A stretch of DNA of 46,778 bases from Chloroflexota bacterium (lineage in GTDB: Bacteria; Chloroflexota; Anaerolineae; UBA2200), in NCBI GenBank assembly GCA_014360755.1, contig JACIWX010000001.1:672441-719218 (forward strand), read 5' to 3'. The notes under the pieces were generated by a model. It was not told the origin of the DNA. It made no database searches and saw only the letters and a list, made by a program, of their open reading frames with translations. Of the stretch, positions 16,092 to 25,870 are shown one piece after another. The position numbers and the translations under genes are program-made. Numbering within the stretch: the first letter of the stretch is position 1; each line of letters begins with the position of its first letter.

Positions 16092-19070
16092 GTGGACATA
16101 CTGCTCGCCAAACTTGAGCGTCTATGTGGGAGTGAGCAGGGCGAGCACCGGCAAGGTCGCTGCAAAATGCGCCCTTACCTGCCCCTGCTGTCCGCGCTGG
16201 GGCTAGCTCTCTATATGAGTCGGACTCTCGTGGAGTTTTCCCCACACCATAATCCCCTACACTTAGTATGGCTTGCCAGCGCCACACTGGCGTTACTTGC
16301 AGGAGTTTCTGTGGCTCTATTGGAGGGCAAACGTCTTCTCGATCCTTCTCCGCTTTTGATCCTCTACCTGTACATTCTCTGGCCCCGGCTGAACCCCGAC
16401 CTGGCTTGCTCCATCGGCTTTATTGCGTTGGTGGCTTTGGTTCACCGCAATATACCTCGGGTACAGGCAAAGTTTTTGGACGGACTGCTCTTTTTGGCAA
16501 GCCTAGTCCTCTATGTACACACGTTAGCCCCCACTATCCTGCCAGCCGATAGCGGCGAGTTTCAGTTCGTTGCCCATGTCCTGGGCATTGCTCATCCCCC
16601 AGGGTACCCCTTGTATACCATGTTAGCCAAAGTGAGCACTCTTGTCCCTGTGGGGGATATTGCCTATCGCGTGAACTTGCTCTCAGCGGTTACCAGTGCC
16701 TTCACCTTGTTGGTATTGAGCCGTATGACCCGACAAATGACGGGATCAGGTATGGCTGGCTGGATTGCGGCAGCGGCGCTTGGCGTCTCCCCTACCTTCT
16801 GGGCGCAGAGCACGACGGCGAATATCCGCAGTTTCACTGCGCTGTTCACTGCCTTGCCATTATATGCCCTTGCTGCGTATGGGGAGAATAAGCAACCAAG
16901 GTATCTGTTGGCTTTTGCATTTCTTGTGGGCTTGGGCATTGCTCACCATAGTTCGCTCCTTTTGCTGCTGCCACCCTACCTAGCTTTTCTGTTCCTTTCT
17001 AATCCGCCACTGTTGCGCAGACCCCGTCTATGGCTGCAGCCATTGCTGGCATTCTTGCTCTCGCTAACCGTTCTGCTCTACCTCCCCCTGCGCAGCGCGC
17101 TGGGCGCACCTTTTGGCGCGCAGTCCATCCGCGGCTTGTCCGGGTTTCTCAACCATGTTTTGGCACTTGGCTTTCGCGGGGACATGTTCTATTTTATCCA
17201 ACCCGGTGTATTGCTGGCGAGGCTGAAGGTATTGTGGAACATCCTCACGCTCGAATTTCCTCCTGTCTGGCTGATGTTGGGCCTTTTCGGAGCGATTAGC
17301 CTGTTGCGCCGGCGGCCAAAGTTGTTGTTACTTTATGGCGGCGTTTTTCTGGTCAATGCGCTGACTGCGGCGACCTACCGCGCTCCACAAACCGTGGAAT
17401 ACCTGATGCCTGCCTACGTTGCCTTGGCATTCATTTGCGCGTATGGTGTATGGTCTTTCAGTAAGTTGTGGCGTATTCGCACTCTGTCATCACTCGCCCT
17501 AGCGGCGATTATGCTAGTGCCAGCGTTGATGCTTTGGCGCAACTATCCCAGTTTTTGGCTGTTGAGCCAAGATCGCTCTGTCCGTGAATATGCCGAAGAT
17601 CTGCTTGCCAGGGCACCGCAAGGTGCGCGTATTCTGTCCAACTGGCACTATGCCACACCGCTCTGGTACCTGCAATATGTTGAGCATGCGCGTCCTGATG
17701 TGGAAGTGTTTTATGTCTATCCACAAGGGGCAGAACCTATTGCCCAAACCTGGCTGGAGCACGTAAATGAGAGTGTGGCACGTTGCCCAACCATTGTCAC
17801 CAACTATTACCCAGAGTTTCGGAATACTCCGTATACCTTCCAACCCTTTGCGGGTGCGTTCCTAGTACAAGACGCTCCCACCTACCAGATGCCCGAAGGA
17901 ATGCAGCCCTTGGAGGCGCGGTTCGATGAGCGTATCGTGTTCATAGGCTACCGACTTGAGAAGGACATCATCTCTCCCACAGATACACTCATCGTGCAAA
18001 TATGCTGGCAGCCAGTCGTTAGGCTAGAGCGGGATTACTCGTTCTTTGTCCATTTGGTGGATGAGAAAGGGACCGTGGTAGGCCAAGGTGACATCACACA
18101 TCCTGCCGCGCGTTATGAGGTGGGGCAGGTGATTTTGGATGAATATCGCATTCCATTGTTGCCTACCATCCAGCCGGGCCGTTATCAGGTGATCGCGGGG
18201 GTGTATATCACCCTTGCTGAAGGAGGCTGGCGCCGGCTAACGACTGCGGAAGGGCGTGATGCTATGTACTTGACCGCAGTCGAAGTGCTCCCTCTCCATG
18301 CTCGCCCTGTGACGCTGCACGAATTGTACCAGCCGTTTGCGTGTGGCTACACTCTGCTTGGAGTAGACTATGACCGCAGCTTGCCTGATCAGCTCCGCGT
18401 GTATTTGCACTGGCGCACTGACAGCCAGGCGACGGACGGATGGCAGGTGGTCATGCTCTCGGGGGAGAATTCCTTACTTGCTGCTGCCTTGCCAGCCGTA
18501 CCAGAGGGCAAGTGTTTTTCTACCGTTCATGACTTGCCGGCTGATGCCACCAATCTGGCTTTGGAACTGCACAATGCCAAGGGTGAACCCAGCGCCTACT
18601 TAGGCCCGTGGAGGGCACCCCTCCGTTTTCGTGTGCGCTTGCCCAAAGCGCCGACGCATGCCAGGTATATCCCCTTGGGTGGCGAGATGGTTTTGGTGAA
18701 GGCTGAATACCCGCAAACCTTGCACAAGGGCCAACCGCTGCCTACGCGGATGACCTTCCTAGCAGCCAAACCCATTACCCATGACTACAGCGTTTCTGTG
18801 AGCATAGTAGGAGAGGACAGTTCGTGGCGTGCGCAACACGACGGCACCCCTGCTCTGGGGGCGATACCGACGCTGAAGTGGATTCGTAGAGTTACTGTCT
18901 GGGATGAACATGATTTGTCTTTGCCGCCACTGGCTGCCGGCCGTGGCGTGCTGTATCTGACTGTTTATGATGCCTTTACAATGAGGAACTTGCCAGTATT
19001 GGATGAGCGCCTGGCTCGTCTGGGACAGGGGATGCAGATTGCGCTGGGTAATGTCGAGATTTTCCCCTAG
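16092..19070 (+). CDS. DUF2723-family GT-C membrane protein with C-terminal beta-domains
   Basis: A 992-residue polytopic membrane protein. About ten hydrophobic helices fill residues 30-490. The diagnostic early loop LPADSGEFQFVAHVLGIAHPPGYPL matches DUF2723 (a TMEM260-like protein O-mannosyltransferase family) and carries the expected acidic catalytic-type Asp. The C-terminal 400 residues are soluble and contain a beta-rich module (DYSFFVHLVDEKG ... PGRYQVIAGVY) that recurs in the next large genes, and a second divergent copy. The start is uncertain: GTG 16092 overlaps its own AAGGGAGG, while ATG 16167 is the first ATG. Predicted role: glycosylation of exported proteins using a lipid-linked sugar. 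Confidence 0.8.
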   Translation: MDILLAKLERLCGSEQGEHRQGRCKMRPYLPLLSALGLALYMSRTLVEFSPHHNPLHLVWLASATLALLAGVSVALLEGKRLLDPSPLLILYLYILWPRLNPDLACSIGFIALVALVHRNIPRVQAKFLDGLLFLASLVLYVHTLAPTILPADSGEFQFVAHVLGIAHPPGYPLYTMLAKVSTLVPVGDIAYRVNLLSAVTSAFTLLVLSRMTRQMTGSGMAGWIAAAALGVSPTFWAQSTTANIRSFTALFTALPLYALAAYGENKQPRYLLAFAFLVGLGIAHHSSLLLLLPPYLAFLFLSNPPLLRRPRLWLQPLLAFLLSLTVLLYLPLRSALGAPFGAQSIRGLSGFLNHVLALGFRGDMFYFIQPGVLLARLKVLWNILTLEFPPVWLMLGLFGAISLLRRRPKLLLLYGGVFLVNALTAATYRAPQTVEYLMPAYVALAFICAYGVWSFSKLWRIRTLSSLALAAIMLVPALMLWRNYPSFWLLSQDRSVREYAEDLLARAPQGARILSNWHYATPLWYLQYVEHARPDVEVFYVYPQGAEPIAQTWLEHVNESVARCPTIVTNYYPEFRNTPYTFQPFAGAFLVQDAPTYQMPEGMQPLEARFDERIVFIGYRLEKDIISPTDTLIVQICWQPVVRLERDYSFFVHLVDEKGTVVGQGDITHPAARYEVGQVILDEYRIPLLPTIQPGRYQVIAGVYITLAEGGWRRLTTAEGRDAMYLTAVEVLPLHARPVTLHELYQPFACGYTLLGVDYDRSLPDQLRVYLHWRTDSQATDGWQVVMLSGENSLLAAALPAVPEGKCFSTVHDLPADATNLALELHNAKGEPSAYLGPWRAPLRFRVRLPKAPTHARYIPLGGEMVLVKAEYPQTLHKGQPLPTRMTFLAAKPITHDYSVSVSIVGEDSSWRAQHDGTPALGAIPTLKWIRRVTVWDEHDLSLPPLAAGRGVLYLTVYDAFTMRNLPVLDERLARLGQGMQIALGNVEIFP

Positions 19071-19090
19071 TTCTCCAACATGTCGAATGG

Positions 19091-22000
19091 TTAGGGCTGG
19101 ATAACCTCTCTGAGCAGTAGCCGATCGGAGGAAACAACAAATTCGGACGGGGCTGCAATGGGCAATCGCCCAGAAGAATCGTAGAGCCCAACAGCCAGAC
19201 GATAGGTTCCTGCCGGTACCCCCTCCAAGGGCAGCGCAATGCGGCTGCTCACCACTTCTTGAGGTACCCAGCGCGTTGTTGGGTAGTTTTCGCCTCCTGC
19301 AAGGACATCTTGCTGAGCGACAATGGTCTCCGTTGTTGGATCAAAGAGGTGCACAAATACCTTGTAGTCTATGTTCATGGCAGAGATCGCTTGCCAGTGC
19401 AAGCTCAGGAGCAGCTCTCTTTCTGTGCGTTCCAGATCATAACCCAATAAGCGTATCTGGCCTCCAAAGATCGCGCCTACTGGGATTTGCATCTGCGGTA
19501 TTGCAAAGTTGCGCGCTGCTTCGGTAACTCGTATCGGAGAGGGCAGGGTAAATGAACCTGCTTCCTTCCCAGACTGCGTTTCGACCAGGGTAAGGGTTAT
19601 CGTGTACTCGCCTACAGGACATTCGCGGTCAATTTGCAGCACATAACGACTGGCAACGATGGCGTCTTTCGGCCATAGGGAGTTGGCGTATCCGCTGACT
19701 AGCGGCAGAGTTTCTGCGGAATGGACAACCCCCGCCGCATCGCGCAGTGCCACACGGCACTGGTAATCCTGTTCCATACGACCTGTAGCAGCCCACTTGA
19801 GCAAAATGGTCAATTTTGCCCCTTGCTCCACTTCCAGTGTGGACAACTGTGCTTCACTGAGTGCGAGGGCTGGGCTGAATCCGTGGAGCACTGGATAATT
19901 ATGGCGAATCGTTGGCTGATCAACGACTACGTTGGGGATTGTCGCTGTGCCGATGGGCCGCAGCGAAGCAGATTCATAGAGGGTTACCTGAAGGCTGTAC
20001 GACGCGCCAGGAGGAGTGCCATCATCGAGCGGCAGAGTGTAGCGGTCTTGAACCAATTCCCCGGGGCGCCACATGCTGGTTGGATAGAAGCCGTAGCTAG
20101 GCTGTGTGTCAAGCCTTGCCACCTCCCAGCCTGATGGGTCTTTTAGGCGGAGTGCGATTTTATAATTCTGAGGAGGTGTGGCGAGAGATTGCCAGGTCAA
20201 TGTCACCTCTAATACACCTGGGGCGTTCTGAACTGTCTGCACGTTCGAAAGGGCAATGCGCTCACTGAACTTTTGCAGGATTGCTTCATCCGTGTGAGAT
20301 GGCATGTAGTTATGGATACGCACCGGCATCAGATAGGTGGTACCCAGTGTTTCACCACGAGCGCTGATCGGTCGGATTTCCCCTTCTGGGCTTTGTACCC
20401 GAACGCTCAGGAGATAGACTCCCCGCATGGTGTTCTGCGGGATGGGCAAGGTGTGCGTGACGCAGTTGGTTGTAAGCAGCCCTTCTGTGACGGCTACGGT
20501 TTGTGGCACGCCAAAGAGATGTTGCGCAGGTGAGACAACCGCGATCTGCACCCCCAGAGGGCTGTCTTTGGCATTGCTCCAATGCGTGGTGACAGTCAGA
20601 GTTTCGCCTGCTCTGAGCTCCAAGGCGGACAGCTCATAGGAGAGGAGTCGGACTGCGTCACCAAAGCGGATGCCCTCTGGATTGTGGTGCAGGTAAGGGA
20701 TGCGATCAAAATCCATGCTCAAATCCCACTGGGTTGTCGCTGCTACCTGTGGTGTTATCGCAGAGGTCCCTATTAGCACCTTGTTGCTCTTGGGCCAGGC
20801 AATGAGCATGGTTATAGCCACGAACACTACAGCCAGACTGGCTAACACGTACCGGCTAGGGCGGACTTTTCGTGCCATTATTCCGATGAGTGCTAACGCC
20901 GTCAGCGCAGACAAGACTTCAGCGAGAAACTGCACCTTCGTGCGTCCTAGTCGCAACAGCACGTCATGAGCGCCCTGGCTCAGGCGTAGCCCGATGTATC
21001 CGAGTCCTGGGAGTGGCTCCACTGCTAGGCGCTGGCCATCCACATAGGCTACCCAGCCAGGATAATAGTAGGTATGAAAAGCCAGCAAAGATTCTGGAGA
21101 GGCTACCTCGATCGCCCAACGTTCGGAGGTGGGTCCAAGGGCGACTAGGTTGGCTGACGCCACTTGGCCTTCTATGGCTAAAGGAACGGGTTTTGATCCT
21201 CCCAGCCAAAATGCTTCCGAAGTGAACGGACGCGGGTCAACCCAGCGGGGTAAGTAATCATTGCGGATGGTTGTGCCCACATTCGCTGTGAAGCATTCAT
21301 AGAGCATCAGCCGCTCTGTGGAGATATCATCGTCCTGGATGAGGAGCCGTTCTGGCTGCAACCCACTGAGCGTGGAAAACAAGACCAGGACACCCAACAG
21401 AAGCATCAGCCCCCAACCCCACCATAGCCGCTTGGGAATCAGGTAAGCCGCCACAAGACTGGTTGCGAGCGCTTGTAGCGAGAGGAAACGCCAGGGGAAT
21501 TGCACCATGGGCAGCAATGGAAGGTGATCCCACAGGGGTTGGGACAGTGGCGTAATCATCCAGGTGGAAAAGGCAAGAAGGAGTACCCCAAAAGCGCCCT
21601 GTGCTTCTATATGCCGCTGTCGAACCCACCCTCTCACAATTGCTACCACCCCTGCAAGGGCGAGTACAGCCTGAACCAGACCCATGCGGAAGGGTTGCTT
21701 GTCTGCTGTGATGGCATAGTCAAAGATAAGGCTACGCTGTACTAGGTCTAGGCTGCGGAAGTGCAGTGCGTAGTGGAAATAACCGGTGGTCATCTCTTCT
21801 AGATGTACATATTTCGCCTCGGCAAGGGCTGGCAACCAAAACCAGGCGCTTAACAGTGCACCAGTCGCCAGTGCGCTCAAGCTGATGATGGCGTACTTCA
21901 GCCGATTGTGGGAATGCCATGCTAGCCATAGAGCATAGAGCGCGACGAATGGACTGAAAATCAGGGCAGAAATGTTATGCGTGAGCATCAAACCGGCGTA

Positions 22001-22645
22001 GGATAGCGCAACAGCCGCTACGCTGTAGACAGGACAGATAGGCTCTTTCTGCAGTTGTTTCTGCAGGCGCAGCAAAGCCCAGAGGATGAGGGGAAAGAAC
22101 GCAAAGGCATAGAACTCGGAGAGAGAATCACCACGCACATAGATATTGACCATGTGGAAAGGAGCGCAGGAATAGACCAGCACGGCGAACAGGCTGGCTG
22201 GCGGTTGGTGCCCCAATTCACGGCACAATGCATAGAGGGCTGCTGCAGCAAAGATGAATCCAAGCGCCTGTGTCAGCTTGATCGCCCAGATATAGCCCAA
22301 GCCCGCCAGTTTCAACGCTGCGGCAAGGTAGTAAGGCAGTGAAGCGTAGAAATTGAAAAAGGGGTATCCCAAGCCATAGGCTGCATTGGGCATCCACCGC
22401 ACGGGGAATACACCCGCTCGGAGGTTGAGCACCAGTTGCTGCACGCGCACTAGTAAGAAGGGGCTATCGCCCCCTGCCCGCGTGTTTACCAGTCCGCTGC
22501 CGAGGAGCAAAGGGAAAGCAGGAATGAGAGCCAGTAGGATAACTAGCCCCCATTCCCATAGTAACTTGGACAAAAAACAGTTTTGGCTTTTCTTTTTGGG
22601 CTCTAGAGCGGCATCCTCACATAGGGGGCCGCGTGCAGCGCTCAT
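19091..22645 (-). CDS. Giant GT-C-like (PTPS-related/YfhO-like) membrane protein with tandem beta-domains
   Basis: An 1184-residue protein. Residues 30-600 carry many membrane helices with first-loop features of the PTPS-related membrane family (AGGDSPFLLVRVQQL, GYPFFNFYASLPYYLA). The C-terminal half (about 640-1180) is a run of roughly four beta-domains of the type shared with its neighbours. The last copy is clearest: DYKVFVHLFDP, then YPTTRWVPQE and PAGTYRLAVGLYD. The start ATG overlaps the stop of the upstream gene as ATGA (22642-22645), so translation is coupled to the TPT-rich surface protein. It is probably a glycosyl- or lipid-linked transferase of the cell surface; its donor and acceptor are unknown. 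Confidence 0.75.
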   Translation of the reverse strand: MSAARGPLCEDAALEPKKKSQNCFLSKLLWEWGLVILLALIPAFPLLLGSGLVNTRAGGDSPFLLVRVQQLVLNLRAGVFPVRWMPNAAYGLGYPFFNFYASLPYYLAAALKLAGLGYIWAIKLTQALGFIFAAAALYALCRELGHQPPASLFAVLVYSCAPFHMVNIYVRGDSLSEFYAFAFFPLILWALLRLQKQLQKEPICPVYSVAAVALSYAGLMLTHNISALIFSPFVALYALWLAWHSHNRLKYAIISLSALATGALLSAWFWLPALAEAKYVHLEEMTTGYFHYALHFRSLDLVQRSLIFDYAITADKQPFRMGLVQAVLALAGVVAIVRGWVRQRHIEAQGAFGVLLLAFSTWMITPLSQPLWDHLPLLPMVQFPWRFLSLQALATSLVAAYLIPKRLWWGWGLMLLLGVLVLFSTLSGLQPERLLIQDDDISTERLMLYECFTANVGTTIRNDYLPRWVDPRPFTSEAFWLGGSKPVPLAIEGQVASANLVALGPTSERWAIEVASPESLLAFHTYYYPGWVAYVDGQRLAVEPLPGLGYIGLRLSQGAHDVLLRLGRTKVQFLAEVLSALTALALIGIMARKVRPSRYVLASLAVVFVAITMLIAWPKSNKVLIGTSAITPQVAATTQWDLSMDFDRIPYLHHNPEGIRFGDAVRLLSYELSALELRAGETLTVTTHWSNAKDSPLGVQIAVVSPAQHLFGVPQTVAVTEGLLTTNCVTHTLPIPQNTMRGVYLLSVRVQSPEGEIRPISARGETLGTTYLMPVRIHNYMPSHTDEAILQKFSERIALSNVQTVQNAPGVLEVTLTWQSLATPPQNYKIALRLKDPSGWEVARLDTQPSYGFYPTSMWRPGELVQDRYTLPLDDGTPPGASYSLQVTLYESASLRPIGTATIPNVVVDQPTIRHNYPVLHGFSPALALSEAQLSTLEVEQGAKLTILLKWAATGRMEQDYQCRVALRDAAGVVHSAETLPLVSGYANSLWPKDAIVASRYVLQIDRECPVGEYTITLTLVETQSGKEAGSFTLPSPIRVTEAARNFAIPQMQIPVGAIFGGQIRLLGYDLERTERELLLSLHWQAISAMNIDYKVFVHLFDPTTETIVAQQDVLAGGENYPTTRWVPQEVVSSRIALPLEGVPAGTYRLAVGLYDSSGRLPIAAPSEFVVSSDRLLLREVIQP

Positions 22646-23898
22646 AGTCGCCTTCGCAGATAATGCAGAGCAACCGGGATAAGCAGTGCCAAGGCAGCAA
22701 GGATGATCCCACTCACTTGGTAGGTAGCGCTCGCCATCTCTTTCAGGATTGGTCTGGGCGTAGGGGTGGCTGTTGGCGTCGCTGTGGGCGTAGCCGTAGA
22801 AGTTGCTGTTGGCGTAGGCTGGAAGTATGCTCCTAGCTCAACCATGGCCTTTCCACCAGGCACAACGGCTACCGCCCAGTCATCGGGAGCGGTGGAAACG
22901 TAGCCCGGCGGATTCTGTCGCTTGAGGAAATACGTGCCTTCCGACAACCCTGTAAAGCAGTATGGTTCGCTCAAGCCATCTGTAACATAGCTTTCTAATT
23001 CAAAATGGTTGCTATCGAGCAGAGAAATAGCAGACCCTGCAATCAAATTCTCGCCGTCGTCACGCCGTCCGTTGTAGTTGTAATCCTCAAAGGTGCTCAC
23101 GCATACCTGCCCAGGAGCCGGTGTTGGGGTGCAGGTAGGTGTAGGCGTCATGGTCGGTGTAGGAGTGAGGGTGGGCGTGGGGGTATCCTTGGGTGTATTC
23201 GTGGGGCGGGGCGTGGCGGTCGCGGGACGCACCACGGTGAGGCAGGCGTCATCCCAATAGGAATCGTTAAACTGGACGCGGAACTCGGGCTGTCCGCGCA
23301 GAAAGACAGTGATGGTACTGGCTTTGGCAACAGCCTTGACTTCCAGGCGCATCCAGGTGTTGTACTCCATACGTGGTTCTGACCAGACGACGTTCGGTGA
23401 GCTCCAATCCGTTCCGCCGGTAGGGTCTATGCCCACGTAAACGCGGTAGTTCCCAGGCTTGACTACCGCGTCCGGGTTGGGGTCTCCACTGCTCCAGGCT
23501 TGTACCCAAGCCGAGAACGTGAGCTTGCTTCCAACTGGGACCTGCACTTGTTGGAGTAGACCCGCATTATGCGTGGAAAAAGTGTTGAAGAACTTTTGCG
23601 CAAAGTTTCCGCTGCGCACCCGACGCCTGCCATAGCGGGCAGCGTCTTCGGGTTTATATTCGGGGCGGCGGTTGTACCCTTCCATTTGCCCTGGCCCATC
23701 TTGCCACCACGGCTGCCATCCATTAGCAACGGATACTTCGCCCGCGCCACGCTCGCTAAAACCTTCCTCAAAGCCGGGATTGCGCAGGGCATTGCCAGGG
23801 CACTCACCCTGAGCCCAGATGAGCATGGGCCATAGCAGTGCCCAGGCGATGATCAAGTTTGTGATCACCAAAACGCGAATCAGGTACTTTGGCAACAT
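22642..23898 (-). CDS. Secreted, membrane-anchored TPT-rich surface protein with SdrD B-like domain
   Basis: A 418-residue protein. The start chosen is the ATG at 23898, with GGAGG/TAGGAG upstream and a signal peptide (about 1-31, ending IWAQG). Residues 35-220 form a carbohydrate-binding/jelly-roll-like domain (NPGFEEGF start, LTFSAWVQAW). A Thr/Pro repeat linker follows (PTPTLTPTPTMTPTP), then an SdrD B/Cna-B-like domain with the calcium-loop-like DYNYNGRRDDGEN and GTYFLKRQNPPGY. A second TPT linker and a C-terminal membrane helix ending in LRRRL complete it. The longer frame to 24144 overlaps the divergent promoter and gene and is rejected. TPT linkers are plausible O-glycosylation sites for the neighbouring GT-C enzymes. 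Confidence 0.8.
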   Translation of the reverse strand: MLPKYLIRVLVITNLIIAWALLWPMLIWAQGECPGNALRNPGFEEGFSERGAGEVSVANGWQPWWQDGPGQMEGYNRRPEYKPEDAARYGRRRVRSGNFAQKFFNTFSTHNAGLLQQVQVPVGSKLTFSAWVQAWSSGDPNPDAVVKPGNYRVYVGIDPTGGTDWSSPNVVWSEPRMEYNTWMRLEVKAVAKASTITVFLRGQPEFRVQFNDSYWDDACLTVVRPATATPRPTNTPKDTPTPTLTPTPTMTPTPTCTPTPAPGQVCVSTFEDYNYNGRRDDGENLIAGSAISLLDSNHFELESYVTDGLSEPYCFTGLSEGTYFLKRQNPPGYVSTAPDDWAVAVVPGGKAMVELGAYFQPTPTATSTATPTATPTATPTPRPILKEMASATYQVSGIILAALALLIPVALHYLRRRL

Positions 23899-23923
23899 TG
23901 ATAAGGCTCCTACCTCCTCGAGT

Positions 23924-23952
23924 TTGGATTCACGACGTAAAGCGATTATACT
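23924..23952 (+). promoter_or_regulatory. Promoter of the GT39-like gene
   Basis: TTGGAT (23924-23929) and TATACT (23947-23952) have a 17-bp spacer in the divergent gap. The predicted +1 near 23959 favours the ATG at 23975 over that at 23954. Confidence 0.6.
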
Positions 23953-23974
23953 CATGACTCGGTGCATAGCAAAA

Positions 23975-25870
23975 ATGGAAAACCGCTCCGATAAACGCAT
24001 TTTCCACACGCTCATATTGGCCACGGTAATGCTCATTGCCTTTGCCCTGCGCATGTACCAGTTGGGCCAACAGCCCTTGAGTTGGGACGAAGGCTGGAGC
24101 ATTGGCTTAAGCAGCCTGGACTGGGCAGAGATCAACCGCATCACAGCGCTGGATGTCCACCCTCCCTTCTATTACTGGGTCTTCAAACTCTGGTTGAACT
24201 GTGGACGCAGTGAACTGCTGATGCGCTTTCTATCCGTTGCGGCTGGCTTGGCAGTGATTCCCCTGTCCTACGCAGTAGCACGAGCCTGGGCGTGTGCAGT
24301 TGCTGGACGAAATGGGGAGAGCATCGGCTATCTGGCTGCTTTTGTCACTGCTCTTTCTCCGTTTTTAATCTACTATGCACAGGTTGCGCGCATGTTCTCC
24401 CTTTGCGTGGCACTCAGCCTGCTGGCGATATATGCCCTGCTCAAAGTTGTGAAAGCAGAGCGGCGTATCTTTTACCTTGTCTTTGTGCTGAGCGCGGTAT
24501 TGGCGCTCTATACATTTTATTATACAGCCTTTGTCCTTGCAGCAGGCGTTCTCTATGTGTTGACGCTTATCCGCACCTCTTGTCCGCGCAGGCTCTGTCT
24601 GTCTGCGCTTGCCATCACCGCACTCTACGCTCCTTGGTTGTGGTACGCGGCGCCTCCGATGTGGGAGCGCATCAGCAGCCGTACTGGCATGGCTCTGGGC
24701 TTGGCAGATGCCTTTCGCTATCTGCCGGACGGGCTGTTCGGGCTGGTGTTTGCCTATGGCAGTGGTTGGATAGCCGTATACATTCTGCTTGCCCTGTTAG
24801 CGATGGCATTTCTCTTGGCGCGGGACAAGTGGCGAGCGGCGCGGTTGCTAGCACTCCCTCTCTTGGCTATCTTGCTGGCTTTAGTTGCCGTTTCCCTTGG
24901 CGCGAGGGCGCATATGTTCGCTGCACGCTATCTCATTCCCGCTAGCCCCTTTCTTGCCCTTGGCATAGCGTGGGCGCTTGGTGTGTATTGGGAGCGAGCC
25001 AAGTGGTTAGGGGTACTTGGCATCATCTTATTTGCGCTGTCTGTGTTTCCCACTATCAATCATTATGTCTATACCAAATCCTACGAGGTATCTGCCGGTT
25101 TTGATCCCCAGGCTGATTACCGCTATCTGCGGGATAAGACCTTGCCTGATGACGTGGTCTTTTTCAACGTATTGAGCCTGGCCGGGCACTATGAGCGCTT
25201 TCGCACTGCGGAGGATCCGCTTTGGTCTTACGTGCTGCGCTGGGACCCGGTGATTGAGCCTCTTGAGCCCGCATTGGCTAACCGGGTACAGCCCGCAGCA
25301 AGCCAGCATCGCCGTTTATGGTTTGTCCTGTATAAGGGCACGGTAGGAGCCAATTTCGCGCTCAAGGAATGGCTTGATGCGAACCTGTTTCCTGCGTTTG
25401 GCCAGTGGCGTGAGGATACGTTTTACGTGCAGTACCTGACACCAACGGATCAAACCGTGCTCCTTGAACCGGGACTTGTATTTGACGGACGTATTCGCCT
25501 GGAAAAAGTGCTGTTTACTCCCCAGACCAGAGCAGAAGACCGAGTCAATGTGCGTTTGATCTGGACGGCACTGGAGAGCATCCCCCAGAATTACAAAGTT
25601 TTTGTACACCTCTATACCGTGGAGGGTTATCTCATTACTCAACACGACTCCATCCCTGTCAATGAACTGCGGCCCACGTCAAGCTGGGCTGTGGGAGAGC
25701 AGATCGTGGACAACCATGGGCTTTGGGTGCCGGCGGGTGTTTCGGGGCCATTGCGCCTCGTGGTGGGCTTATACGACCCGGTGCATCACACGCGGCTCAC
25801 CTTACCGGATGGCTCAGATCATGCTACGATCAGTACAGTAGAGATCCTCCCGCAGGCAGCGGGATCGTAA
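23975..25870 (+). CDS. GT39/ArnT-like membrane glycosyltransferase with C-terminal beta-domain
   Basis: A 631-residue GT-C protein (638 if the ATG at 23954 is used; starts further upstream overlap the divergent gene). The first extracytoplasmic loop has the acidic motif PLSWDEGWSIGLS and the HPPFYYWVFKLW text of PMT/ArnT-type polyprenyl-phosphate-sugar transferases. About ten membrane helices fill residues 10-400. The tail (about 500-631) holds one shared beta-domain: NYKVFVHLYTVEG, then RPTSSWAVGEQIVD and LRLVVGLYDP. It probably moves a sugar from a lipid carrier to an exported acceptor. Its 3' end overlaps the convergent gene by 41 bp. Confidence 0.85.
   Translation: MENRSDKRIFHTLILATVMLIAFALRMYQLGQQPLSWDEGWSIGLSSLDWAEINRITALDVHPPFYYWVFKLWLNCGRSELLMRFLSVAAGLAVIPLSYAVARAWACAVAGRNGESIGYLAAFVTALSPFLIYYAQVARMFSLCVALSLLAIYALLKVVKAERRIFYLVFVLSAVLALYTFYYTAFVLAAGVLYVLTLIRTSCPRRLCLSALAITALYAPWLWYAAPPMWERISSRTGMALGLADAFRYLPDGLFGLVFAYGSGWIAVYILLALLAMAFLLARDKWRAARLLALPLLAILLALVAVSLGARAHMFAARYLIPASPFLALGIAWALGVYWERAKWLGVLGIILFALSVFPTINHYVYTKSYEVSAGFDPQADYRYLRDKTLPDDVVFFNVLSLAGHYERFRTAEDPLWSYVLRWDPVIEPLEPALANRVQPAASQHRRLWFVLYKGTVGANFALKEWLDANLFPAFGQWREDTFYVQYLTPTDQTVLLEPGLVFDGRIRLEKVLFTPQTRAEDRVNVRLIWTALESIPQNYKVFVHLYTVEGYLITQHDSIPVNELRPTSSWAVGEQIVDNHGLWVPAGVSGPLRLVVGLYDPVHHTRLTLPDGSDHATISTVEILPQAAGS

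Noticed and set aside
23899..24144. Upstream extension of the TPT-rich protein (start at 24144)
   Set aside because: It would overlap the divergent GT39 gene and its promoter. The ATG at 23898 gives a clean signal peptide and a ribosome binding site.
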